DNA of 64,000 bases, from contig CAWHTU010000007.1 in NCBI GenBank assembly GCA_963832305.1, positions 1 through 64,000 of the forward strand. The letters run 5' to 3'. This DNA is from Roseiarcus sp963832305. Lineage in GTDB: Bacteria; Pseudomonadota; Alphaproteobacteria; Rhizobiales; Beijerinckiaceae. Below the pieces are notes generated by a model that worked only from the letters and a program-made list of their open reading frames with translations, was not told the DNA's origin and did not search any database. Numbering within the stretch: position 1 is the stretch's first letter; each line of letters opens with the position of its first letter. Positions 42,221-50,955 of this stretch are shown piece by piece. The translations under genes and the position numbers were made by a program.

Positions 42221-44122
42221 CTACTTCAGCTGGACAAACTGCGCATGAATGAGCCCTCCTGGGCATCGGTCTGGCGAGCCCGGAACCCAACCTTGCTTCT
42301 GCTCACCCGAAAGGCGCGCACTATCGGGGAGGGCGTCGGCAAGACTTGAGCCGGTTTGAAACAACTGAAGGCATGCGGCGCCATCGTCCAGCCAGCCGAG
42401 ACGCCAGGCCCGTCGGTCCCGGTAGCGGTCGATCGCAAGCTGGTTGAACTCGGGATCGTCGTTGGCCCAGATCGTCTTTTCATCGTCGATGTCGGGGTCG
42501 TTGGAAACCAGGAACGTCTTTCGTCGCGTTCGGTCCGTCGCTGACGATGACCAGGTTTTTGCCTTCGTAACGGTCAAGTTCATTTGCGACAGTGATATGA
42601 AGAGACCGGGGTCGCAACCAGCAACAGGGAGTGCAAGTTGTAAAGTCGACACCGTAGATCAAGCTCGGCGAGCCGGTCAAGGCAACCCTTAGCGGAATGA
42701 CTGATCCAAGGACCAGCGCCAGTGGCAGAACACGGCTCAGCGACAGCCCATACGGGTAGCTCCCAGGGCCTCCACTGGCGCAGGCTTCGAAATCCCTCCA
42801 TGATGGCCAGAATCACGAAACCAAAGCCCGGCGCCGCGTAGTGCGCGAAATCATAAGTCGTGAGCGAGAGAGCAATGCAGAGCAGGGCTCCAGCAAGCAG
42901 AACGGTCGGCTCGCTCCTGAGAGCGTAGAGTTCCGAGGACAAACGGAATGAGGAGCGCGAACCCGATATAGAAGTTCCAATAGTTCCGAAAGCCTATAAT
43001 TCTCCTCGGATAAGATCCCAGCCCAAGTTTCTCGACGATTGTAAAAGTTCGTGTCGACTAGCGAGAGAGTGTTGCTGCTCTGGGTAGCGAGGCTGCAGCT
43101 TCGCGCGCATTGCGGCGTTGCCCAGGGAAGGCAGGCATTTGTAGTTCTTGGCGGTACAGCGAATAGGGCGAGAGCTTCCAGTCTCCAGTCGTGGCCTGGT
43201 TGTCAGCGAAAGTAAGACCAACGCCGGCCGCGACCACGATGGCGGCCGCCACGCCCGCCGGGATCAGCGATCTCCGCTCCAAGCTCGGCGATCGAATGAA
43301 CTGAATGATCAGAGCCGCACCAAACGGAGCTGCATAGGCTGCTCCCTCATAGGGCCTCGTCGTCATAAGGATGACGACGCCCAAGGCCGACCAGCGCGCC
43401 ACTTAGTCAGATTTGGACGCGATCTGACCGCTTTGAAGCCCCCCAACAATAAGACTCCTCCAAGGGCGGTAAACGCTCCACCCCAATAAGAATTCACCCA
43501 AAGGCTGAACAGGCCGAACCGTATAATAACGATGAAAGCCGCGATAAAAGCATATTTCGCGTTCATCCATTCCCGCACCATCCAATAGACCGCCACAGTC
43601 AACGCAACCATCGAGAGAAGAACGCCTCCCCACGCCCCAATGCCCAGGAAAAGGCCGATGAACATCGGGAACGATCGAAGGACCGGATACATCGACGCGT
43701 ATGTGGGAGACGATAATGACGAACAGGGATGCAAAGTTCGGCAATAAATTCACATGGTTGGCGAAATGCCCGGTGAGATACGTCTTGGCTTGAAAGATGA
43801 GACTCACTTCGTCGGGAACAACTGGCTGAGGAGTTCCGAGAAACGGCGAAAGCGCCAGGCGAGCGCTGGCCGCGGCGACGGCAATCAGCGCTGCGCTGAG
43901 GTAGGGCCGGCGGGCAATTCTGCTGACGAGGTTTTCAAATTCCGCGAAAATACCAATCGGATATTTCGTGATCAATGCGGCAATCAGGAGCGCGAGAAGC
44001 GTCAATGGCAGCTGCCATGCTTCGTATATGCCAACTCTTGCAACGAATTCGCCGCCAACATTCGACAACAAATGCATGATCACCTTCGATGCAGCACAGT
44101 CTAAGCTTAGGAAGTTATACAA
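42221..44122 (-). pseudogene. Membrane glycosyltransferase (GT-C / GT39-like), multiply frameshifted
   Basis: Five or more reading-frame pieces on one strand join into a single protein of ~620 residues. 44122-43700 reads PYLSAALIAVAAASARLALSPFLG and VVPDEVSLIFQAKTYLTGHFANHVN, the acidic first-loop pattern of GT-C enzymes. Piece 43734-43400 holds several membrane segments with FSLWVNSYWGGAFTALGG. Piece 43402-43058 has TTRPYEGAAYAAPFG. Piece 42942-42700 has LSLTTYDFAHYAAPGFGF. The C-terminal soluble part (42600-42300) shows YEGKNLVIVSDGPNATKDV and NDPDIDDEKTIWANDDPEFNQLAI. Too many breaks for a working gene unless the sequence is poor here. Confidence 0.75.
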
Positions 44123-44199
44123 GCGTCATATTGCTTTGCTCTATCCTGGATAAGAAGTATAGGTTACGGGGCACAGGGCAAGAACCCGGTCGAGCCAAG

Positions 44200-44592
44200 T
44201 TATATTGGGCGTTTGGCCGATGAGGCATGTGCGGCGAACGCCCAGTATTTCACGAGTATGAAATTCACGAGCGCAATCACAATGGCCGCCAGTCCGAACG
44301 CAATGGTAGCAGGAACGCCGCTGCTCTGCTCCAACTGGTACGGAACCAGAGCCGAAAGAGCCAAGCCTACCAACTGGGTCGCGGCATATTTCGGGAACGA
44401 GGAGGAATGCGAGGCGCTTGACTCAAAAGTGATGTTCCGCTGTGCCAGATACGCGATAGGTAGGATGAAAAGGTACGATACAAGACTGGCAATCCACGCC
44501 TGGAGGCCAAGGACGTGAAGGAGAGACGATAGCACAACATAAGCCGCCGCGGCGGTTGCGCCGATGACTATGAATCTGGCTACCATCGGCAT
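44200..44592 (-). CDS. GtrA-family membrane protein (flippase-like)
   Basis: 130 residues from ATG 44592, which follows AAGGAG at nine bases; the open frame further upstream adds an unlikely basic tail. Four membrane segments are seen: ARFIVIGATAAAAYVVLSSLLH, ASLVSYLFILPIAYLAQR, YAATQLVGLALSALVPY and IAFGLAAIVIALVNFILVKYWAF. NITFESS and the Lys-Tyr-Trp near the end are typical of GtrA. The family is thought to move lipid-linked sugars across the membrane with GtrB-like transferases such as the two found here. Confidence 0.85.
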   Translation of the reverse strand: MPMVARFIVIGATAAAAYVVLSSLLHVLGLQAWIASLVSYLFILPIAYLAQRNITFESSASHSSSFPKYAATQLVGLALSALVPYQLEQSSGVPATIAFGLAAIVIALVNFILVKYWAFAAHASSAKRPI

Positions 44593-44903
44593 CCCGTCTA
44601 GCTCCTTGTCCAAGTCGTGATCGGGTTTTGTCCTCCCTAGTCGGAATTTCAAGGATCGCCGCGAGAAAACCTCGCAGCCCCGTTCGTGACCCGCCCGCAA
44701 TGGCGCTCAAAGATAGGTGAGATGTTCGTGGAACCCCTTATGCCCTGAATATCTTAGGTTGCTCATCACATGTCAACGATCTAAGCGGTCTTGACCCCTT
44801 TTCACCGGTTATGATCCTATGAAACCCCAAGCTGCGCGTTTGGTGGTCAGGAGCTTGAATATCTTCCGGGGCGCCTTGGGTGACCATCGACGATGGAGGT
44901 TGG

Positions 44904-46109
44904 ATGACTATTGAACTAAGCATCGTCATGCCGTGTCTCAATGAAGCGGAAACACTGGAAAAGTGCATAATGAAAGCAAGGAGCTTCCTTGATCGTTCAG
45001 GCGTTGCCGGAGAGATTGTGATCGGCGACAACGGCTCTACAGACGGATCGAGGGAGCTTGCGCGCCGGTGCGGCGCTCGCGTTGTCGATGTGCCCGTGCG
45101 AGGTTATGGCGCAGCGCTTTACGGTGCGATTCTTGCCTGTCGCGGAATATATTGCGTGATGGGCGACTCTGACGACAGCTACGACTTTGGTAAGCTTGAT
45201 TTGTTTGTCGAAGAACTGCGCGCGGGCGCAGACTTGGTCATGGGTAACCGTTTCCTCGGCGGCATCGAGACCGGCGCAATGCCATGGAAGAACCGGTACA
45301 TCGGGAACCCGGTCCTTTCCGGTATAGGGCGACTGTTTTTTGCCGCCCCCACAAGCGATTTTCATTGCGGCCTGCGCGCCTTCTCGCGCGCCGCGTTCCT
45401 GCGCATGGATTTGCGAACGACGGGCATGGAATTCGCTTCAGAAATGGTGATCAAAGCAACTCTAATGCAAATGAAGATCGTTGAAGTGCCGACGATCTTG
45501 AGCCAAGACGGACGTTCTCGCCCCCCTCATCTTAGGCCCTTTAGGGACGGCTGGCGCCACTTACGATTCATGCTTCTGTTCAGCCCAAATTGGCTTTTTC
45601 TTTATCCCGGGTTGATTTTGATGGGAGCCGGACTTCTGATCGCAGCAGGTCTGCTCATGAACCCAGTATACATCAAAGGAATACGACTCAGCGTCGACAC
45701 TCTGATTTACACCGTGACCATGATCGAAATTGGATTCCAGGCGATATTGTTTGCGCTGCTCTCGAGAACTTATGCAACACAGGAAGGAATATTTCCAAAA
45801 CCCAAAAAACCCTACTTTTTTGACACAATATTCAGCTTGGAGCGAGGCGTAATTCTTGGCGCGTTGCTTATAGCACTGGGGCTGATTCTTTTCTTTAACG
45901 CATTCAGCATTTGGAGAAACGTCGAATTTGGACCACTGGAGGTCGAGCGAGTCACGCCAATTGTGATTGGCTCCTCGATTTCCTTATCGTTGGGGTCCGA
46001 GGTAATTCTGTCGAGTTTCTTACTGAGTATGCTGAAACTAAACGTAAGAAGAATTTCGCCCAGGCTGCTTGGCGGAGACGGTAACGAAACTGACGACAGC
46101 GCGGTCTGA
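44904..46109 (+). CDS. Glycosyltransferase family 2 with C-terminal membrane domain
   Basis: 401 residues from ATG 44904 behind a good GGAGG. GT-A domain: LSIVMPCLNEAETLEKCI, IVIGDNGSTDGSRELARRCGARVVDVPVRGYGAALYGAI, and YCVMGDSDDSYDF with the metal-binding Asp residues. SDFHCGLRAFSRAAFLRM and TTGMEFASEMVIKA are typical of DPM1-like enzymes. About four to five hydrophobic segments follow residue ~230 (WLFLYPGLILMGAGLLIAAGLLM and others). Divergent from gtrA. It probably makes a polyprenyl-phosphate sugar donor for surface glycans. Confidence 0.9.
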   Translation: MTIELSIVMPCLNEAETLEKCIMKARSFLDRSGVAGEIVIGDNGSTDGSRELARRCGARVVDVPVRGYGAALYGAILACRGIYCVMGDSDDSYDFGKLDLFVEELRAGADLVMGNRFLGGIETGAMPWKNRYIGNPVLSGIGRLFFAAPTSDFHCGLRAFSRAAFLRMDLRTTGMEFASEMVIKATLMQMKIVEVPTILSQDGRSRPPHLRPFRDGWRHLRFMLLFSPNWLFLYPGLILMGAGLLIAAGLLMNPVYIKGIRLSVDTLIYTVTMIEIGFQAILFALLSRTYATQEGIFPKPKKPYFFDTIFSLERGVILGALLIALGLILFFNAFSIWRNVEFGPLEVERVTPIVIGSSISLSLGSEVILSSFLLSMLKLNVRRISPRLLGGDGNETDDSAV

Positions 46110-46148
46110 ATCGAATCGATTGGAATTGCCAACCCGGTCCGGACGCTA

Positions 46149-46167
46149 CCGGACATTTTTTGTCCGG
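46149..46167. terminator. Hairpin between the glycosyltransferase and methyltransferase genes
   Basis: CCGGACA (46149-46155) and TGTCCGG (46161-46167) form a perfect 7-bp stem around TTTTT, in the gap between two convergent genes. A further CCGG copy lies just upstream. The T-run is in the loop rather than after the stem, so termination is likely but not certain. Confidence 0.5.
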
Positions 46168-46255
46168 ATTTGGTTGAATGTGCTCAGAATGTTCGGTGGC
46201 CGGGGACAGCAAGCGCGAGGTTGCAGGCTTTTGCGTGACTGTCCGGCAAACAGGG

Positions 46256-46906
46256 CTATAGCGTTAGCACGGCGATAAAATGTAGCTTACGCTCGAATGC
46301 CAGAGAAGCCGGAAACGGATAAAGACCCAGTCGAGCTTGCCAGATGCTGACTTTCAGCTGCAGCTCTGCAAAGGCCGCCGTCCATTGCTGACGGGACCAA
46401 TAATTGTACGGCAGAACCACCCCGTGCGGGGCGTTGCCGACCCAGTCCATAAGTCGGAGCGTCGAATAGCCAAAAAGACCGTCGGAGCAATGATCCTTGA
46501 TCACGATCGCTTTCCGCGCCACGCGCTTCGCCTCTCGGAGGAGGACCATAGGGTCGTTGGTATGATGCAGAACATCCACGAACAACACTGAGTCCACGGA
46601 TCGGTCCTGCGCCGGAAGGACGAGGCCGTCAAAGGGCTCGACCGGAATCTTGGTCTCCGGCCTCACCATTATGTCGACGCCGCGAATCGACAGACCCGGC
46701 CTTGCCTCCTGAATGATTGCGTCAATTGTGCCGTCACCGCACCCAACATCGAGGGCGGTTCCCTCAGGCAGCACCGCTGCTAGCTGACTGGCAAGGACCT
46801 GCGTGCGACGGTTAAAGACGAGTTTCCCATGGACTGCTCCGACGGTGGCGGCGATGTAGCTCTCGGTGGTCAAAATAGCTCTTCTCTTGGGAAAACAGTT
46901 GGCCAA
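46256..46906 (-). CDS. Class I SAM-dependent methyltransferase
   Basis: 216 residues. Motif I is LPEGTALDVGCGDGTIDAII, then PVEPFDGLVLPAQDRSVDSVLFVDVLHHTNDPMVLLREAKRVARKAIVIKDHC, the Methyltransf_11 pattern. Target unknown. It starts 20 bases after the end of the upstream membrane glycosyltransferase on the same strand, so a role in glycan or lipid methylation in the same operon is plausible. Confidence 0.88.
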   Translation of the reverse strand: MANCFPKRRAILTTESYIAATVGAVHGKLVFNRRTQVLASQLAAVLPEGTALDVGCGDGTIDAIIQEARPGLSIRGVDIMVRPETKIPVEPFDGLVLPAQDRSVDSVLFVDVLHHTNDPMVLLREAKRVARKAIVIKDHCSDGLFGYSTLRLMDWVGNAPHGVVLPYNYWSRQQWTAAFAELQLKVSIWQARLGLYPFPASLAFERKLHFIAVLTL

Positions 46907-46925
46907 ATCACGAATAAGTCGGCGC

Positions 46926-48545
46926 TCATGGTTTGCCGCAATTCTGCTTCGCGTAATCGAGCCCAGCTTTAAACAGAAACTTGCCGTTTATCTGGGCCAC
47001 AAGCGGGCCCAGCGCGCACGCCTCCATCAACGGCGGCACGACGGTGATCGCCCTGGTTTGCATTTCCGTGAGGAGGTAGAAGCTGGGATGAGACTGAAGG
47101 AAGTCCTCCAGTTTCGCCACATGGACATAGTCTACAAACTTCACCGCCCGGAGCATGAAGTTCTGATTGGTGGGGTCCCGCGGCGGGGCTTGGTCCGATG
47201 CTGTAAGCAGCGCCATGCGGGACCGCATAACGGGGTCTGCCGCGTATAGAATTTGATTGAAAAAGACCCCGTCGTCGACCACGATCGGAAGCGTCGTATC
47301 GCGCGTGTATTGTTCCAGCGTCGGAAGGATACCGCCGTAGGCGCCCGGTTGGAAACGCGTCTTATGGACCAGATCAAACAGAAGCAGTGGGCTCAGTAGG
47401 ACGGCGACAATCCTGCCGTCACGCAGTCTTCCAAGCACTGACGCGGCGGCCATTGGCGCCAGCAGCGTGACCCCGGTAATGTAGCGCTCGCTATACGCTT
47501 TCGTAACGAACGTGGCGATGAGGAATGTCACAATGGGGATCAACGCCAAGGCGATCATCATGATTTCAAGTCGCGAAAGCTCGCCGGGCGAGCCCTGTGC
47601 CGCGGGGACGCCAAGCGACTGAGGTTGTCCGGTCAATCGACGGCCGTAGTACAAAACCCCCACGAGTAGGGCGCCAAGCAGGATGAGCGTGAGTCCCAAA
47701 GGACCGCCGAGCAAAACAACGTCGATCGAATGAAATAGATGTTCAGAAGTGGGCTTGGCGTAAAAGTTGGGTGAATAGACATCCGCTGCGTTGAAAGTTG
47801 CAAGGCGAAGATACACGGGCGCCATTGCTAGCCCGACGGGGATAAGACACACCAATGGCGCGAGGACGGCAACGCGCAATTGCCTGCGGGTGATGATCCA
47901 CAACGCCTCGCAGACGCCAATGGTGATAACGTCGATGATCCCATAGACGTGTAAGGCCAAGCACAGCGCCAACGTGATCCAAATTCCAAAACCGTTGATA
48001 GCTGCGTGCTTGGAACCTTCCATATTGTCCCAAAATAGAAGCGCAAGAGACAGAAAGAACACCATAAAGGCATATTCGCGAACCTGGAGCGCGAAGGGAA
48101 ACAGACCCATCGTCAGCATGATCCCAAAGGCGAATAGCGAAATGACCGTATCCACCCTACGCCGCAACAAGACGAATATCACGACCGCGGCGCCGAATGC
48201 CGCAAGAGTTGGCGGAATCCTGGCCACAACCTGAATCGGCCAGAAATGGGTCAGTGGAAGTAGTTGGTGCAAAGCGAGATATAACGTCGGCGGGGACATC
48301 TCTAGTCCGGCCATGACAGCGTCTATGATTGCGCGCGAATTCGGCTGTTGCGCAGTCTGGACCGCGACGACATCGTCAAACCAGAATTCGCTATGCCTAG
48401 ATAACACCGCAGTGGTATAAAAATAGGCGACGGTCAGAGCGATGAAAACACAAGGGCCATAAATCGACGCGACCGATCTTTTATCCAAGTATACTTGAAT
48501 ACGGTCCAAAAACGTCGGAGCAGCTGCGACTTGAGCTTGCGCCAT
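46926..48545 (-). CDS. Multi-pass membrane glycosyltransferase-like protein (GT-C/ArnT-like)
   Basis: 539 residues with about ten to eleven membrane segments. The first periplasmic loop has the EFWFDDVVAVQTAQQ acidic pair, as in GT-C enzymes that use polyprenyl-phosphate donors. LQVREYAFMVFFLSLALLFW and similar segments follow. The soluble C-terminal ~120 residues read DTTLPIVVDDGVFFNQILYAADP. No signature fixes the sugar or acceptor. Intact, unlike its broken relative at 42221-44122. Confidence 0.75.
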   Translation of the reverse strand: MAQAQVAAAPTFLDRIQVYLDKRSVASIYGPCVFIALTVAYFYTTAVLSRHSEFWFDDVVAVQTAQQPNSRAIIDAVMAGLEMSPPTLYLALHQLLPLTHFWPIQVVARIPPTLAAFGAAVVIFVLLRRRVDTVISLFAFGIMLTMGLFPFALQVREYAFMVFFLSLALLFWDNMEGSKHAAINGFGIWITLALCLALHVYGIIDVITIGVCEALWIITRRQLRVAVLAPLVCLIPVGLAMAPVYLRLATFNAADVYSPNFYAKPTSEHLFHSIDVVLLGGPLGLTLILLGALLVGVLYYGRRLTGQPQSLGVPAAQGSPGELSRLEIMMIALALIPIVTFLIATFVTKAYSERYITGVTLLAPMAAASVLGRLRDGRIVAVLLSPLLLFDLVHKTRFQPGAYGGILPTLEQYTRDTTLPIVVDDGVFFNQILYAADPVMRSRMALLTASDQAPPRDPTNQNFMLRAVKFVDYVHVAKLEDFLQSHPSFYLLTEMQTRAITVVPPLMEACALGPLVAQINGKFLFKAGLDYAKQNCGKP

Positions 48546-49044
48546 GGGACAACACCTCGTCAGCGCCGGGAACGGCTAAGGAACGCGCAATATCAACAAA
48601 TGCGATGGCGCTCGCTTCTCCATTCTCCCCTGCGCTCCTGTCTGGCCGTGGCGCCCCGAGGGGCGATGTCTACCTAGGATCGCGGTTACGTCAAGGTAGA
48701 ATGGATAAGTAACTGAAATACGTACCGCGCCTTCGACGGCGCCGTCTGGGCTAGGGCGCCCCAAACCGCGCAAAAGGTCACCAACACCAACCGCTGCTCG
48801 CGACGACGCCGTCAGCATCCTCGCGATCAAAACGCCGTCGCGCATGAACGGCGCGGCCGCGCACGCAAGCCAAACCCGACGCCGAAGCATCATCGGAGCC
48901 CCCATGTCTTTTCTTGGAAGGTTCAATCATTGCGCATCCTCGACGGAGCCGTCAACCGCATGAGTTCAGAACCATTCGATCGGGTGCGTGCGCGCCCAAA
49001 CCGTTCAAGCCAGCCATTTGCAGCAGGACCTCGGGTTGCGGACG
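48546..49044. other. Intergenic region, no convincing gene
   Basis: About 500 bases between the membrane glycosyltransferase start and yacG. It is GC-rich with frames open in several directions, none with a ribosome binding site or recognised domain. It must hold the promoter of the glycosyltransferase-methyltransferase pair. I see no repeats or tRNA. Confidence 0.45.
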
Positions 49045-49257
49045 TCACTCGTCTTCTGCTTCGGGCTCCGGCGGCGTGCTCGCGCCGGGAATCACATAGC
49101 TTCCTTTCAGCCAGCGGTGCAGGTCGACGTCCGCGCAGCGCTTGGAGCAGAACGGATCATAGCGTTCGCTGCGCGGCTTCTCGCAGATCGGGCAGGTCCG
49201 CTCGCTCTTGTTTGGGCGCGATCGCCGAGCAGGGAGTTTGCTATCGTCAGGGGTCAT
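49045..49257 (-). CDS. yacG: DNA gyrase inhibitor YacG-type zinc protein
   Basis: 70 residues from ATG 49257. The four zinc Cys are seen in TCPICEKPRSERYDPFCSKRCADVDLHRWLKGSYVIPG, a near-perfect YacG core. In E. coli the protein binds GyrB and inhibits gyrase. It overlaps the maf stop by 4 bases (ATGA), and infA-maf-yacG is a common alphaproteobacterial order. Confidence 0.92.
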   Translation of the reverse strand: MTPDDSKLPARRSRPNKSERTCPICEKPRSERYDPFCSKRCADVDLHRWLKGSYVIPGASTPPEPEAEDE

Positions 49258-49913
49258 CGAACGAGGCTCGCGTCCCAGCTCCGGTAGACATGATATCCAT
49301 GGCCCGCGAGCAGCGCCGCGGTCTCGGCGAGCGGCAGGCCGACGACATTGGAATATGAGCCGACCAGCCGTTCGACGAACGCGGCGGCGAGGCCCTGGAT
49401 CGCATAGCCGCCGGCCTTGCCGCGCCACTCGTGGCTCGCAAGATAAGCCTCGATCTCGCCGCGCGACAAGCGTTTGAACCTGACACGGGTCTCGACCAGC
49501 CGCCGCCGCGCCGCGCCGCCTGGCGCGATGAGGGCGAGGCCGGTATAAACGCGATGGCCGCGGCCCGACAGAAGGTCGAGGCAGGCCTCCGCTTCGTCAA
49601 GCGTCTCGCATTTCGGCAAGATCCGCCGCCCGACGCACACCACCGTATCCGCGGCGAGCGTGAGGCGCGGCGAGAGATCACCCGGCTTCGAGGCCGTTGC
49701 CGCCGCGACCGACGCTTTCTCCATGGCCAGTCGTTCGGCGAGCGCGCGCGGGGTCTCGCCGCGGCGCGGCGCCTCATCGATCTCGGACGGCAGGATCGCG
49801 TCAGGCTTGACGCCGATCTGGGCCAGAAGCTCCAGCCGGCGCGGCGAAGCTGACGCAAGCACAAGGCGCGGGCGCGGCTGTGGGAAGCTTGGAGCCATGA
49901 TCGCGCCGCCCAT
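49254..49913 (-). CDS. Maf-like nucleoside triphosphate pyrophosphatase
   Basis: 219 residues; an alternative ATG at 49898 would remove five residues. The Maf signature LVLASASPRRLELLAQIGV is at the N-terminus, with EIDE and LAADTVVCVGRRILPK, GRGHRVYTGLALI, and the conserved GGYAIQGLAAAFVERLVGSYSNVVGLPL. Maf proteins hydrolyse modified or non-canonical nucleotides (dTTP, UTP or m7GTP, by subgroup). It lies between infA and yacG. Confidence 0.93.
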   Translation of the reverse strand: MGGAIMAPSFPQPRPRLVLASASPRRLELLAQIGVKPDAILPSEIDEAPRRGETPRALAERLAMEKASVAAATASKPGDLSPRLTLAADTVVCVGRRILPKCETLDEAEACLDLLSGRGHRVYTGLALIAPGGAARRRLVETRVRFKRLSRGEIEAYLASHEWRGKAGGYAIQGLAAAFVERLVGSYSNVVGLPLAETAALLAGHGYHVYRSWDASLVR

Positions 49914-49922
49914 CGGCCAGGT

Positions 49923-50141
49923 TCATTTGAAGCGGTAAGTAATGCGCCCCTTGGTCAGATCGTAGGGCGTCATCTCCACGAGCACCTTGTCGCCCGCCAG
50001 CACGCGGATGCGATTCTTGCGCATCTTGCCCGCGGTGTGAGCGATAATTTCGTGGTCGTTCTCGAGCTTGACGCGAAAGGTCGCGTTGGGCAGCAACTCA
50101 ACGACGAATCCGGGGAATTCAAGCAGTTCTTCTTTCGACAT
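49923..50141 (-). CDS. infA: Translation initiation factor IF-1
   Basis: 72 residues, exact family length. The S1/OB fold reads FVVELLPNATFRVKLENDHEIIAHTAGKMRKNRIRVLAGDKVLVEMTPYDLTKGRITYRFK, nearly identical to other alphaproteobacterial IF-1. It binds the 30S A site during initiation. First gene of infA-maf-yacG; the 190-base gap upstream should hold its promoter. Confidence 0.98.
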   Translation of the reverse strand: MSKEELLEFPGFVVELLPNATFRVKLENDHEIIAHTAGKMRKNRIRVLAGDKVLVEMTPYDLTKGRITYRFK

Positions 50142-50332
50142 AAGACTCCTAATGGCGTCGCCGCGCCGCCCAAGGCGAACGGAAACGGCTCCTGACGCCG
50201 CCCTAGCACGCCGGCGGCGCCCTCTGCTACCACTCCCGCGGATTCAAGATCGAATTCTCCGCCCGCCCGGAGCCCCGCGAAAAACCAACTTCGCGGCAAT
50301 GCAGTTTACAGGCGAGAGGGCGGCAAACCAAG

Positions 50333-50953
50333 CTACTTCAACGCCGTGACGTCCGGCTCGGTCAGGAAACCGAGGATTTCATGGAAAAACTGCATTCGGT
50401 TCTTTTCCAGCATCACCGTATGCGTGCCTTCGCCAAGCTGGACGAACCGCTTGTAGGGCGCGCCGGTCAGCTTGGCGAAATACCCGTCCGCCATATAGGT
50501 CGGGAGGTCGGCGTCCCATTCCGCGTGGATAAGGAGGGTTGGCGCCGTGATCTTGCCCGGATCGTAATACGGCTTGCCCGCCATCCAATAGTTGGCGACC
50601 TCGACTATCACGCCCTCGGCGGCCCGAAGCTTTTGTGGCTCCATTTTGCCGCCCACGGGATCGGTCGCGATCGTGGCGTTCCACCATTGGTCGAACACGT
50701 CGGGCGGGATCAATGTCGCCTGCTTGTCCTCGGGGACGCCCTTCAGCCAACGCGCCCGCGCGGAATCCTTTGTGACCGTTCGGTACGCGGGCAGCGCCGC
50801 GGCCGGCGGCGGGGAGGTGGGCTGAAACGTCCACATCGGCGCGTAGAGAACGAGCCGCTTGATCTTGTCATTGTGCTCGCGTCTCGCAGGCGCGCCTGGC
50901 GCCAGATGCTCGCATAGTCGCGCGCGTCCAGCAAAGGCCGGAAGCGGCGCCAT
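50333..50953 (-). pseudogene. Alpha/beta hydrolase, 3' remnant
   Basis: The frame matches only the C-terminal ~190 residues of an alpha/beta hydrolase: DKIKRLVLYAPMWTF, then ARARWLKGVPEDKQATLIPP, APTLLIHAEWDADLPTYMA (acid residue) and LGEGTHTVMLEKNRMQFF with the catalytic His. The nucleophile elbow GxSxG and the whole N-terminal half are missing. The first ~35 residues look out of frame, and a fragment DARDYASIWRQA is visible in another frame near 50900. The RND permease gene ends at 50956, so the 5' half was lost at that border. Confidence 0.75.
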
Positions 50954-50955
50954 CG

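Noticed and set aside
48576..48926. A 116-codon reverse frame in the 48.5-49 kb gap
   Set aside because: No ribosome binding site, no domain, and composition like random GC-rich sequence.
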